DNA from: Dasypus novemcinctus
Taxonomy: Eukaryota > Chordata > Mammalia > Cingulata > Dasypodidae
Assembly: GCF_030445035.2 (NCBI RefSeq)
Contig: NC_080688.1
Location: forward strand, 64,699,449-64,763,448
DNA length: 64,000 nt
Direction: 5' to 3'
Positions 11,123-23,129 of the stretch are shown one piece after another. The notes beneath the pieces are model-generated. The model saw only the letters and a program-made list of their open reading frames with translations. It was not told where the DNA came from and did no database searches. Position 1 is the stretch's first letter. Each line of letters opens with the position of its first letter. The position numbers and the translations under genes are program-made.

Positions 11123-11400
11123 GACACAGCGTGTGTCCTCAAGGATTTATAATTTAGTGTGGAAAGGAGATAAAAATAATTGTCATAGTTCAAGGAATAG
11201 GTGCTAGGGAAGAAGCAGTCACAGACCAGAAACCCAGGAGGGAGTTTAACCCCCTGTGGGGGTGGGGGAGGAAGGCAGTTGGTGGCTTCTTGGAGGATGT
11301 GACCTGTGAGTTGTCCTAAAGGATGGGGACATAAGCCAAGGGAAGGGGTGGGGATGTGGTGAAAGTGGCTCAGGGAATAACATCCCAGGCAGTGAGAATG

Positions 11401-11689
11401 TGGGCGTGATTAGGTGCACTGGTCTAGCTCACAGGTTGTCAGTGGCAATAACGTGATGAGAATGTGGTTTGGTCACCACACCATCTGATGGGAAGGCCTC
11501 ACCACAGCAGCAGTGTCCCATGGGCTGCTGACCAAATATCCATGTTCCCCTTCTTCCTCAGCAAAAGGACTCCTTATCCCCGAGTGTGACAAATGTCCAG
11601 GTAAAAATCTACATCCCAGCCTCCCTTGCAAATAGGGGCCAAAGGGATGTATGTAGAAGTGTTTGGGATATGTACACATATGAAATAAG
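11401..11689. other. Unassigned stretch
   Basis: No recognised repeat or exon. Confidence 0.3.
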
Positions 11690-11965
11690 AGTATATATGA
11701 TAAAAATTCAAACATATACAAAAATAGAGAAAATTGTTTAATTAACTCCAAGTACCCATCACATAGTCTTGTAGTTATTAACAACTTGCCATTTTTTATT
11801 CACCTATCCATCCTTTCACTTGTCTTTTTTTGGATAGATTACATTAAAAGAAAGAGCAGACATTATATTATTTCTGCCCATAAATACTTCAGTGTGTTTC
11901 TCTAAGAGATAAGCACTTTCTTTTTTCAATGTGACCACAATACCAGTATCATGCCAAATTAACAA
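11690..11965 (+). mobile_element. Old L1M-type 3' region
   Basis: Strings such as AAGTACCCATCACATAG, CATAAATACTTCAGTGTG, TCTAAGAGATAAGCAC and GACCACAATACCAGTATCAT follow the order of a known ancient L1 3'-end repeat. The same repeat recurs at about 54875-55110. Family name and orientation are uncertain. Confidence 0.45.
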
Positions 11966-13230
11966 CTGTGTTTCAGTTGGGAAATCTCTTTAAGGGGAAT
12001 GACTTGGTAGAGAACCAGGTATCCCTTTGCCCTTCCTCCCATTTCCCTACTGTTATGTGATATTCAGGGGGCCAGAGCTCAAGTAGACAGTTTGTGCTCT
12101 TGAGCCAACCCTGAGGATGGAAGCGAAACAATGAGGAAGACAGAGTGGACGGTGGAAGGAGCTGGGCCCTGACAGCCAAGGGGCCATGGCATCAACACAA
12201 GACTGCCGAACTCTGGACTGTTTTTTTGGTTGTTGCTGTTAATATGAGAGAAAATGGCTATCTTTTCTAGGCCACTGTTATTTGTGATTAGCAGCTAAAT
12301 GCAATTCCTAGCTGATACCGTGGGAATGTGTGTACTGTGTGCTAATTAACTGGATAGGAATATTCTAATACATCACACATCACCTTTACCCAAAAGCCAA
12401 AAGTAACTTCATCCACTCAGGTATTATTACCAGTTGAAATTTCTTTTTTCGAGAGAAGGTCAGGAGACACTGTCAAATGCATAAAAATCTATGGCTCTCT
12501 CCTATTCCAGCTCTATTATTAGCATTAGCAATAAAAGAAAAAAACGTCAGTTTGGCTTGCTTTGTTATTTATGAACCAAAGTCGTCTTCAAGTGATTTTT
12601 TTCTTTTGTTAAACACTTAGCTTTTCCTTCTTGTCTTTTGGCATTCATTTCTCTGGTCTTTCATAATTTCACCAAAATTAAGGACAGTGGTTTGATCGTT
12701 GACTCTACGAATCTTTTCATGGTTAGAAGCTTCAAATGCTGAAGTGAGCAAATATTCCCCACTATCATTATCCAGTAATCAAATTCATTTTAGCAACTTG
12801 ATTTGGCCTCATGCTGTGGGATAGAGGTACTCTGGGGGAGCTATATATACATCACATTGTTATAAATTAATTCCCATTTTAAATGAATAGGGAAGCTCAT
12901 CATAGAAGGGGGTAATTCAGAGAATCCTTCTATAAAGCAAATGATTCTATTACATGAATAATCATTCTCTAATTTTGTTCTTTATGAATATGAAATGTTC
13001 AAATATTGAATTTTTTAAACATATGGAGATTATAGCTGAACATTCAGTTACCTTCAATTCCTTTTACTTCTTTATCATCATTATCATTATTTTCTTGATT
13101 ATTATCACCAGGAAAGGCACTAAACTTTAGAAATATAAGAGAACTGCATTCCTAGAGGTCGTCTTGTCCATCATTAAACAGGTCTTGTTCTGTGCTGAGG
13201 ATTCCCATAGCCTCCTTCAGTATCTACCTT
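11966..13230. other. AT-rich stretch, unassigned
   Basis: AT-rich DNA with no open frame of note and no repeat that I can name. A TCATCATTATCATTATT tract lies near 13074. Confidence 0.35.
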
Positions 13231-13234
13231 TGGT

Positions 13235-13440
13235 AGTTTAATGGCCTTGGGCAAATCACCCAATAATGTAAACTCTCTGGGTCTCAGTTTCTTTATCTGT
13301 ATAATGGGAATGATAATGGTACATTCATTACTTATAGGGTTGATGTAAGGATCAAATGAGATATGACTAGAGAGTGCCTCCTACATGCTGTGTGTTCCAT
13401 TAATATCAGCTATTATGACTGTCATTAGTATAGTTAGTAT
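13235..13440 (+). mobile_element. MIR SINE, ancient
   Basis: MIR core order: GGCCTTGGGCAAATCACCC, TCAGTTTCTTTATCTGTATA, ATGGGAATGATAATGG, GGATCAAATGAGATA. Decayed, plus orientation. Confidence 0.8.
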
Positions 13441-14560
13441 TATCATTAAATGGGAGGGGTAGACTATCCCTCCCCTTAAAAGATGGTGATGATGCCACAA
13501 TTGAGAATGGGAGCATACCAGGTGAAAGGAGAGTGACAAAGATGGTAGTCTGGGATGTCTTTGGTGCAAATGAATGCCATAGCTGACATGTCAGCCACTG
13601 AGAATGTGCTTGTTTCACAAGTATCCCTGGAGTTAATTCCACAGCAGCGTGGCTTCATGAAGCATAATATAGGTTAAGACCTGTGTCTGAATAACTAACG
13701 CTTCCAGAGATAGGCCAAGCCCAAGAAGATGGTATTTGAAAATTACAACTCAGTTGATAGCAGAAGAGGAGTTCACTGGCGCTGGCATAGTAATTAAATT
13801 ACAAGGTGGTTATTAGTCTGCTCAGGCAAAATGATTGCATCTGAGTACTTTAAGTAGCCTAAGACTAAAATTCCTCCTAGGGGGAAAAAAAAAGCCAAAC
13901 CTATAACTAAATTGATGCCATTTTCTACCAATTATAGATGCCCTCCAGTGTCTATAAGGTTGTCATGGCAACATGCCCGCTGAAAGGGTATGTTTGATAA
14001 GACCAGAAATAAAGTACAGCAGAAAGGGAATTTTCACATCTTGTCTCTGGGTCAGACCAAAATTGTTTTTTGGACTGGGGACAGGTGGACAGTCTGTGGC
14101 CCTCCCGAGATTCCAGGCTGGCCACCGCTGCCGCTCCCTGCAGGGAGAGCAGCAGCCCACACATTTCCCACACTGCTCCCTTCCCCTGGGACGGGCTTCC
14201 CTTCCACATCAGCCAAAGGGCATCTTTCTTGCTCTGAGAATCTCTCTTATCACTTCCTTCAAGCAGGCTTCCCTGACCAATTGCTAGACAAGATTCCATT
14301 CAATCACTTAACTATGCGCATCTAGAATTTTATAGAAATTCATTAAAACTACAGCAGAACTCCTATTTTGGTTTAAGATAGAAATGAATAAATTCAAGGG
14401 CTTCTTACAACTTTTATTATTAATGTATCAAACGAGCAAAAGCAGTCAACACCTATGGAGGAATAATGCTGTGAACCACACTGGTGCCATAGATGTGGTA
14501 CCATCAGACAGCAAAATTTTGTCAGATCTGATGTTGGATGCATCAGATGAGCCGCTATTT
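13441..14560. other. Non-coding stretch, unassigned
   Basis: Open frames here (for example 13952-14299 minus and 13973-14287 plus) overlap on opposite strands and have no recognisable domains. No repeat is recognised. Confidence 0.35.
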
Positions 14561-15104
14561 AAAGAAACTATGGGGAAGCAGATTTGGCCCAACTGATAGA
14601 GTGTCTGCCTACCACATGGGAGGTCCAGGGTTCAAACCCAGGGCCTCCAGACCTGTGTGTTGAGCTGGCCCTTGTGCAGTGCTGATGCACGCAAGGAGTG
14701 CCGTGCCATGCAGGGGTGCCCGCTGCATAGGGGAGCCCCACGTGTAAGGAGTGCACTCTACAAGAAGAGCCGCCCCACACACCAAAAAAGCGTAGCCTGC
14801 CCAGGAGTGGTGCCGCACACACAGAGAGCTGATGCAGCAAGATGACGCAACAAAGAGACACAGATTCCTGATGCCACTGGCAAGAATACAAGTGGACACA
14901 GAAGAACACATAGCAAATGGACATAGAGAGCAGAAAACTGCTGGGGGGTGGGGGAGGGTAGAGGAAAGAAATCTTTTAAAAAAATAAAGAAACTATGGTG
15001 GGAGCAGGTGTAGCTCAGTGGTTGAGTACCTGCTCCCCACGTATAAGGTCCTGGGTCCAATCCCTAGTACCTCCTAAAAAAAAAATAACAGAAAGAAACT
15101 ATGG
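14561..15104 (+). mobile_element. Two SINEs stacked at one target site
   Basis: The 13-mer AAAGAAACTATGG occurs three times, at 14561-14573, 14986-14998 and 15092-15104. Between copies one and two lies a full-length DAS-type SINE (14574-14985; head GGAAGCAGATTTGGCCCAAC, full body, A-tail). Between copies two and three lies a short tRNA-only SINE (14999-15091; GTGTAGCTCAGTGGTTGAG, B-box region, A-run). One element inserted first and duplicated the site; the second then reused one of the duplicated copies. Confidence 0.93.
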
Positions 15105-15645
15105 TTACTCCTTTTATAAAAGGGATAATCAACTCATCAAATATCTTTTGTGTAAACTCCTATTCTCATATATTAGGTATATTTTAGAATTTAAGACATT
15201 TTCTCAATCCTTTTTGTGAGAGTGGAATATAAACAAATTCGATAACCAATGTTGTCAAAACAGAACAAGAGGTGGGGTGCACGTTTGTGTCTGTATATGT
15301 GTGTGAGAGACAGAAGGTCAGCTCCCGCAGGTCCAGGAGCACAGCTCCCTACTCCCCAGGGGCTACCGAGGCCACCCAGATGCTGTGCAGATGGCAAAGA
15401 TCACGGCTCAGGCCAGGAGAGAATCCACAGTCTGGAGCATACTCCTCTTCTACCTGGGTTACCTCTTAGAAACAAAACCTAACTGTACCCCCTGGGCCAG
15501 AGAATAAAGTCCAAGTTGGTCAGATTCTCATTCAAGATCCCCATACAGCCTATCCTTGGTTTAACCACAACCACAAAAGTAATAACCAAACCTACCATAA
15601 AGTCTAACTTCCACTGAGCCCTTACTATGGGCTAAATGCTTAATT
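15105..15645. other. Non-coding stretch, unassigned
   Basis: No repeat or exon was recognised. Confidence 0.3.
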
Positions 15646-16118
15646 TGCATGTTGGGGATCGAATCTTTTCCCTCACAAAAGACACATTCAAGTCCCAACA
15701 CCCGGTCCTGTGCATGTGAACTACTTGTAAATAGGACCTTTGAAGGAGTTATGAGTCAAGCTGTGCCCAAACTGAAGGAGGGTGGGTCTCAATCCAACAG
15801 GCTGAAGTCCTTAGAAGCCAAGGCAAGTGGACATAGAGAAAAGCCACGGGAGAAGCAAGAAGCTGGAAGTAAATGGAACCCAGAAGAGAAAGGAGAAGCT
15901 GCCTGCACATGCATCGCTCTGTGACGGAAGAACCAACGATTCAAGGATCACTGGCAGCCAGCCCCAGGACACCACAGACATTGGGGAGAAAGCGTCACCT
16001 TGCTGATGCTTCAATTTCGGACTTCTCATAGCCTCAAAATTGTGAGTCCATAAGTTCCCCTGGTTTAGGCCAACCCATTATATGGTGGTTGTTTTAGCAG
16101 CCTGGAAACTAAGACAGT
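15646..16118 (+). mobile_element. MLT1-like (ERVL-MaLR) LTR, decayed
   Basis: The element follows the MLT1 consensus order: GATCGAATCTTTTCCCTC, then CATTCAAGTCCCAACACCC, AATAGGACCTTTGAAGGAG, GGTGGGTCTCAATCCAACAG, and near the end TTCGGACTTCTCATAGCCTC, AAAATTGTGAGTCC and CAGCCTGGAAACTAAGACAG. MLT1 LTRs derive from an ancient retrotransposon lineage. No internal coding region is visible. The long open frame over 15649-15924 is incidental. Confidence 0.65.
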
Positions 16119-17374
16119 ACATTGTCTCATTTAATATTTAATCCCCACAGCAACTCGCTATAAAACAACTCCTTATTTTATAGAGGAAAAGGTGGGGGAG
16201 AGGGTGGGGATGGCAGAAGCATGGAAGGTGAAGGCAAGATTCAAATCCTGGTGTGCTTGCCTTCTAAACGCAGCCCTTGAACCAGCTACACAATCCTACC
16301 TTTCTGGACTTACTGCCTCCCTCTCCCCTTTGCTCACCTCTCCATCCTCTCCACCCACCCTCTGCTAATTCCCATTTAGGAGCTCCTGCTGCACTGCCTC
16401 TTGGAAAGCCCTCTTCCTACCCCTCCAGCCACACAGAGGATTCACACTCAAGCCTCAAAGCCTGGCTAGGGGCTACTTCTCCTGAACTATCCCATCTCTC
16501 CGGCTTTCAAGGCTTTCCCTTTCCTGAACAATCACTCTGTATAATACACTTTGCACATTTTGGATTTTAATCTTATACTGCCATTTCTTTTAAATGTGTA
16601 TATCTTCTCTTATGAACAAAACCGTGAGATCCAGTAAGCCGAGATGAATTCACATTTTTGCGTACTTGGCATCCATGATATCTAACTTAGATCAGACACA
16701 TGGTGTGTTCTTAATAAATACTAGGGTAATAAGTAAACCAATAAATTCACTCATACTTAGCTGACCGCATCTTCATTATTTACTGCAATCATTTAATTTA
16801 TTAACAAATTCAAAATTCAGAGTGTGGTGTGTGTGCCCCAGGGAGTACACAAAATGAGCCACTAATATTTATCAATATTCACTTTTATGTTAAAAATGGG
16901 GAAAAAAATAACTTCTGTAAGAGCAAAAAGATTTTTGAATCATTAACTCGTAAAATTTAAAAAAATCCTTTTAAAATATTTTATTGTAGACCATCATTTA
17001 AAATTTTCAGTTTGATGAATGTTAAATGTATAAAATACATGAGTATAATCATATAGGTCTCTAATTTACAAACAAGCAAAAATATTAGAGATGTGAGATC
17101 AAAACAATTTTTTTGACTGATGAGGTATATGCACAAAGATCTTTGTTTTGGAGCATAGAATCATTTGGGGCATCAGATATACACAAACAAATGCACAGAT
17201 TTCTTGGGAGACTCAGTTTAAAAGAAAAAAGCACCTCCACACAAATGCACCAGCAAGGAAGAACAATGTCCCCTGGAGCTGGAGGAGAGGCGCTGGCTGG
17301 GGACCGAATGGGGCATCCTGAGGTTCCTGATGAGGGGCGTGGCTGAGCTGGCTGGCTTTGCTGGGGACAGCCTG
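16119..17374. other. Non-coding stretch with a possible L2 3' end
   Basis: About 16265-16740 resembles a decayed plus-strand L2 3' end (CTCTTGGAAAGCCCTCTTCC, then TGTGTTCTTAATAAATACTAG). The identification is weak. The part from 16740 to 17100 is AT-rich and unassigned. Confidence 0.35.
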
Positions 17375-17550
17375 GGTGGACCACCACTTACTTGGGGACT
17401 GTGTGCCCCTGGGCAAGCTACCTCACCACTCCAAGCCTCAGTTTCTTCCATTGTAGGAGTTAGCGACGTCGATTATATGTCACAAAGCACAAAAAGTATT
17501 TTGCTTGTTGCCTGGCAAGTAGTAATGAATATATTAGCTACTCTTTTTTG
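17375..17550 (+). mobile_element. MIR SINE, ancient
   Basis: Landmarks: CCCCTGGGCAAGCTACCTCA, CTCAGTTTCTTCCATTGTAG, then a 3' part including TTGTTGCCTGGCAAGTAGT. Decayed. Confidence 0.7.
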
Positions 17551-20204
17551 AAAAGTGGATTTAGAGGCTGTGGAATGTTCAAAGTCAAGTTATTTTGCAG
17601 ACAAAGCAGAACAAGATTTAGGAGACAGGAATCAGCTGCTTGAAGAGGGAGACATCTGGGATAGAAAAGGAAGGGCATCCTCAGGTGGGGGAAATCCTCA
17701 CCTGGAAGGACCAGAATGGCCAAGCTCCTTCCTGTATACTTCCTGTCTTTTAGACCATCCCACACGTGGATTTTTGGATTACAGAGACTAGAAACCCATT
17801 CAACCTAGTGCAAATTAAAAGAAACAATTACAAGGATACAGAGATAGGAATCCAAGAGAGACATAGCAGAAAATCCTGGGAGGACAACTTGACAGTTAGC
17901 ACCTGAGGCTACTCTAGACGCCTCTCTCCCAGCTCCACTCCTTCCCTCCCTCTCTCTCTTCTGCTTACTCACCTTGCACCCCACAAATCAAGCCAGTCCT
18001 GACCTGAGGTGCTTTCACCAATGAGCAGAGGTTTCTCTGCCTCTTCCTTCAGATTCTTGAAAGAGGGACTCCGATTGGCCCAGTTCATCTGATGGAGCCA
18101 GGGCCACTTCAGCACCAGCCTAGCCAATGACTGGAGCCCTTGGATCAGGGGCATACATGTGGTCCATTCAACTTTGGCTGCTCCTACCAGGGTGAGAGTG
18201 GCAACTTCTCTAGAAAGCGGCCTTGCAAACAAATAAACTTTTCTCCCAGGCCCTCATCATGGGCAACCCTGTGAATGAGGAATTAATGTCACTGACCTAT
18301 GAGTTCTCTCCTTGAACTCTGAGGGATTTGAGGACCTCTGACAGTTCAAGGGCTTCTCTTATTGTCCACGAATCCTGCAAGGCAGGATCTGCTTTTCTTA
18401 TGTTCCCTTGTGGATGTCAGGTCATTTTTTAAATGACTATTACAGGCTCTTTCTGCTCTCTTGAAAGGAAATAGTTTAAAATTCACCCTCTTTGCTAACT
18501 TGACAGCTTCCTTTATCAGATTGTAGGCTGCTTGAAGGGAGAACTTTGGATTTGGAAACCATTTTAGAGATCATGGAGTCCAACCCTCTCATTTTACATT
18601 TGTGAAAAGAAAGGCCCAGAGAGAGGACCTGTCACACAGCAGATTAGGGTCAGGTGAGGCTCTGAACTGAGTTTTACAAGCTTGTCCCGCACACTGCCTT
18701 GCAACGCCTTGTGTATTGTGCTCCCAATAAATCTTCGTTGGTTTTCTTCTTAGTTAGCTTTCAGCTTTCTCAAGGTCATCATTCTCTATTCATGTCACTT
18801 CTACCCCACCACCAACTTCAGCCTTAAAGGATCACGTTCCAGCTGCCTCTCAGCAGTTGGGGTGGTGTAGTGGAAGCTGAGATGAGACGTGGGTGAAATT
18901 TAACCTGGTTCTATCAAGCCATTATCTCTCCAGGCCAACACCAAAGTAACAGAGTGTGGACACTACACCGGAACTTCTTTCCCACTGCGGGGTCAGTGGC
19001 CATGAAACTACATGGACTCACATTCTAGTTTCCACCTAGAGTCACTACTTTTGCAACACCTCCCAGGCCAATGCTACAAAACAGGGTCTTAGGCTACTGC
19101 TGACTCCCGCCCAATGGGAAGTGGGTCTAGTCTCACTTTCCTCCCAGAAGCCTTCTCTGACCATCTAGCCTGCAGGGAACCCTTAGTATACTTAAAACCA
19201 CCCTCACAGCCAGAGAACTTAATTTGCTCTCCTCCTATCTCACCTCTGGTCTCCTCAGCTCAGGAAGGCAGGTAACTTCCCTCCCACCATGCCTTATATA
19301 AATGTGTTGGCTGGTGGAGGATAACTTTTCCTTGGAAAACCTGGTAGGGGGATGGAGGAAGAAGTAATGGGAAAAAGAGGAGAAATATTTTCTTTTTCTG
19401 GTGTCTTAGGCAGGGGAGGATTAGGAGAAGCAACTGTTTAAAACAGAAAGATTCTGGCTTTAATTTTTAGACTGTAGTAAAAAAGTAGAAAAAGACAACT
19501 CCTGGTAACTCAAAATATGCCACAATTAAGCCAGTCCCAGGGTCACTTCCCCCAGGAATCTCCAGTGAACTCTGCACCTAGCAGCAGCTCCTCTGACCTA
19601 AGCCCTGCAGGTTGGGTGTAAGACCAACTGCAGAGCAGAGAAGGATGGATGCCAGGGGAGGGGCAAAGTGAGCCTTAGGCCTCCCACACGGGGAAACTTT
19701 GTTTTGCGGGAGCCACAGAGCATTCCCCCCAAAGATCCCCACTCCAGCCTGAAATCCCCAGCATCAGAGGCCATTTCAGAGGGCTCTCAATAAGAAGATC
19801 AAAATGTTGGGAGGGGGAGACAATGAAAAGATTATCTTGTACATGAATGAAAGTTTATGGGATTGGAACTAAGCTCTGGGCGTAGAGGAAGCGGGAGGTT
19901 AAGTTTTCATGGGCAGGGAGAGGCAGCGTGGGAGCCGAGGGCACTCCCAAGGAAGGCAGCCTTGGCTGGGGTGAACTATGGGGATCCTGGGGCAGCAGGA
20001 TGGGGAGGAGAGCAGCACTGTCAGCTGTGAGGGGTAAGAGAGCTGGGACAAGCAGGACGTGAGGTGACTAGAAACGGCCGAAGGGCCCTTGAAGAAAACC
20101 TAACTTACTTTGCACATTAAGATGAGTCACTCCCTGCAACGCCCACTTGGCTGCCTGACTCTGCAGAAAGAAATATAGAAGGACCCTGAGAAAAGCAAGG
20201 AAAC
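17551..20204. other. Non-coding stretch, unassigned
   Basis: A long stretch without a recognised exon or a confidently named repeat. About 18550-18650 (CATGGAGTCCAACCCTCTCA, then ACATTTGTGAAAAGAAAGGCCCAGAG) looks like a fragment of an ancient MIR-related repeat. No open frame longer than about 90 codons was seen. Confidence 0.35.
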
Positions 20205-20255
20205 AACTATCATGTGTCAGAGCCTCTTTACATACATGAATCACCTGTTTTCACA

Positions 20256-21010
20256 AGGCCAAGACAATCGCTAAAAGATGGGAACAACTTAAGGGTCTGT
20301 CAACTGATGAACGGATAAACAAGATGTGATATATTCATATGATGGAATACTACTCAGCTGTGAGAAGAAATCAACTGGGGAAGCACATGTCAACATGGAG
20401 GATTCTTGAGGACATTACGTTGCGTGAAATAAGCCAGACACAAAAGGATGAATATTGTATGGTCTCATTGATATGAATTAAAAACAATGAATAGACTTAT
20501 GGTTGCACTATAGAGTGTAGGTTGGTGGGAAATGGAATGTGGGGTGAGAAGGGGGAGATGCTGCTGGATGTAGGAAGAATGTTTAATAAGTCAATTGTAA
20601 ATATGTGATAATGAATGGAGTTGATGGCAGCACATTATAATGAGTGTAACAAACACTATTGATTTATGGATGTGATTGTGGTTAAAAGGGGTAGTCTAGG
20701 GAGGTTAATGTTACTTGGAGGACAGCTGAAAGATAATATAGGGAATGTAGAATGGTGACTTTGGCGGTAGATGAAGATTGTGGTTACTAATATAAATACA
20801 GGAATGTTCTTCTCCCACAAAGTGTAAGAAAGTGGTGATACATGGCAAAATTATAAATAGTGTAACTTATGGAATATAGTTAACAACAATATTGTGATAT
20901 TTTGGTAGCAAAAGCAAAGATGTTACTCTATTAATGCTAAAGGTAAAAAAAACAATATGAGGTTTGGTTTTGTGAGATATGGATATGATTATGTATTTTC
21001 TTTTCTCTTT
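20256..21010 (+). mobile_element. Xenarthran-type L1, 3' end, plus orientation
   Basis: The first part matches the L1 ORF2/3' UTR junction of placental L1s: GATGAACGGATAAACAAGATG, GATGGAATACTACTCAGC, GAAATAAGCCAGACACAAAAG, TTGTATGGTCTCATTGATAT. The rest is a 3' UTR unlike the primate or rodent forms (TTGATGGCAGCACATTATAATG, GTGATATTTTGGTAGCAAAAG). It is a 5'-truncated remnant with no intact open frame. Confidence 0.7.
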
Positions 21011-21177
21011 TTCATTTTCTTCATTAATAAGGAGACCTTGCCTATGTCATTTAACTAATCTGCGTTCTTCTGTGTATTTTTCTGAACACTGGAGGAACAA
21101 TGGAGTTTGTTGTTGGGATTAGATGAGATAAAAGTGCCTGGACAATACTTTTTCGGAGTAACACTTCCACAGTTCGT

Positions 21178-21614
21178 TGAGCTGCCTTTTTTTTTTTTTA
21201 AGATTTATTTATTTATTTATTTCTCCCCCTTTCCCCCCACCCTGGTTGTCTGTTCTCTGTGTCTATTTGTTGCATCTTCTTTGCTTCTGTTGTCATCAGC
21301 GGCACGGGAATCTGTGTTTCTTTTCGTTGCGTCATCTTGTTGTGTCAGCTCTCTGTGTGTGTGGCACCATTCCTGGGCAGGCTGCACTTTCTTTCGCATT
21401 GGGCCACTCTCCCTATGGGGCGCACTCCCTGTGCGTGGGGCTCCCCTACGCAGGGACACCCCTGCATGGCACTGGCACTACTTGCACACATCAGCACTGA
21501 GCACGGGCCAGCTCCACATGGGTCAAGGAGGCCCGGGGTTTGAACCACGGACATCCCATGTGGTAGATGGATGCCCTAACCACTGGGCCAAGTCCGCCGC
21601 CTGAGCTGCCTTTT
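21178..21614 (-). mobile_element. DAS-type SINE with 13 bp target-site duplication
   Basis: The element is 21191-21601 on the minus strand, with its A-tail appearing as a T-run at 21187 onward. TGAGCTGCCTTTT occurs at 21178-21190 and 21602-21614, a perfect duplication. The head is seen in reverse as CCACTGGGCCAAGTCCGCC at about 21581-21599. Open frames across it are the stop-poor antisense of the SINE body. Confidence 0.92.
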
Positions 21615-21689
21615 GTATGTTATTTTATTTTTCTTAATTTGAAATAAGGTTAAAATAATAATAATTTAAAAAGACAGGTCATTAATTAA

Positions 21690-21810
21690 GCTGCCCAAGG
21701 TCACCCCATTTAGAGGTTTAGTAAGCTGTCCAAGCTAGAAAGTGGCATGCCTGGGATTCAAACCCAGGGATCAGGCTGGACTCTGGTTGCCCAGATCGCC
21801 CTCCTCACCC
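21690..21810 (-). mobile_element. MIR SINE, ancient
   Basis: Antisense MIR landmarks: GCTGCCCAAGGTCACCCC, then GGGATTCAAACCCAGGGATC and CTCTGGTTGCC. Decayed. Confidence 0.65.
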
Positions 21811-21957
21811 CAGGCACACACCCCAAGTAGAGGCATGTACTCTCCATGGATGCTTTGTATTCTGCATATTGCTCAGCCTCTCGTCACCTTTGGGCGTGTG
21901 ATTTAACGAAAAAGCAAAGCCAAGACCCAGACAATTCCATTCTTGTTTCCGTTGCAG

Positions 21958-22003
21958 GTGGTGTGCCCGTCACACAATGTGCAAAAACAGCAGTGACAAC
22001 AAG
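21958..22003 (+). other. Exon-like block with consensus splice borders (candidate only)
   Basis: A pyrimidine-rich run and CAG (TTCTTGTTTCCGTTGCAG, ending at 21957) precede a 46-base block that ends AAG before GTAGGT at 22004. One frame is open through all 15 full codons and contains Trp-Cys, a second Cys and an Asn-Ser-Ser sequon, which would fit an extracellular segment. Forty-six bases is short, however, and an open frame of this size occurs by chance. No family was recognised. Confidence 0.2.
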
Positions 22004-22329
22004 GTAGGTAACTGGCAATATGCTGAGCGGATAGGCCCTGGTACTATTATTCAACACTTTGTGAACCTAGGAAATTGTCCAGATGTTAAAGTATAAAAAT
22101 AACATATTGCAGAGCCAAGGAGGCATAAAACATAAGTGCTGAGAGAGACAAGCCAGGTGGAAGATGCAGGTTTGCTGAAACATTTTTCTTGGGGGCTGAC
22201 TGGTTACTGGGTCTGGGACCCAGACAACTGGCTTCTGGTACCCTCTTACAAGTTGCTTATGTCCCTGGGCCTGCTGCGTGAGGGGATAATACTTGCTGTG
22301 CCCTTTGGTTCAAGAATCCAATGAATGAA

Positions 22330-22920
22330 TGTCTTTGCTGCTTTGCTTCCCTTCCATGTCCTGACCCATGCTGTGCCCCTAGCCTAGAAGACCAACCCTT
22401 CTCTCTTCTCCATGCAAAACAAAATCCCACTCATCCTTCAAGGCTCCCTTTAAGACCTGCCTCCTGTGGGCGGCTGTCCCTGCTCCTACTGCCCGGTAGG
22501 CTCACCCTCCAGCCCCGCCCCCTCCCCTTCCTCTCTGCTAAGTTGACTGCTCCGACCTTCAGAATTCACTCTCTTCTCTCTCATCTGCAGTCTTTGTACC
22601 CAGGACTTCCTTAGCCAGATGCCTGCCCCTTCCTTTACCTTTGTTAAGCATCTTAATTCCTAGCTCAGGTCCCATCTCCTCTGGGAAGCCTTCCCTGACC
22701 CTCTCCTTGCACCTGGGTGGGGGGCTCATCCTGAGTGTTTCCTAGCACTTTCTGCTTATTCCTATACCCACCCCTTCTACTCTCCTCGGCTGTGGTCCTT
22801 ATACTACTTTGACCTCTTTGAGGGCAGGGGCTGAGTAAGGGTCTTTCTCATCTTGGCATTCCCAGACATGCCCAGTCTGTGGAAAGTGCTCACGAAATGT
22901 TATGTAAATGAATTAATAAA
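22330..22920 (+). mobile_element. L2 LINE 3' end, decayed (one or two fragments)
   Basis: The clearest part is about 22650-22920, in the order of the L2 3' end: CTCTGGGAAGCCTTCCCTGA, then GACCTCTTTGAGGGCAGGGG, GGAAAGTGCTCACG and AATGAATTAATAAATGG. A second, weaker L2-like stretch lies at about 22425-22490 (CATCCTTCAAGGCTCCC). Confidence 0.65.
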
Positions 22921-23129
22921 TGGAATTGTAAGGCAATTATACTGTTACTCTAATAGATTTATAACCCCCTTACTTGGAGGGGCACACAGCATCATATATC
23001 TCCTGAAGGCCTCTTTGTACCAAGTTCAGTGTCTGGCACCTAGTGGTGTTCAGAAAACACTGGAGATTTGGCTAAGTGATTACTGAATTATCTACTGCAA
23101 GGAATTCTCCCAGCCACCACCTCCCAGGC

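Larger units (their letters stand above)
10215..11400 (-). mobile_element. L2 fragment (minus) split by SINE insertions
   Basis: The left part (10215-10296: CACCATGTATCAGGTGTTTTG to GCAAATAAGACAGTG) and the right part (about 11130-11400: TCCTCAAGGATTTATAATTTAG, GTGGAAAGGAGA) read as consecutive segments of an antisense L2. The nested SINE pair at 10297-11122 sits between them, so the L2 is older than both SINEs. Confidence 0.55.
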
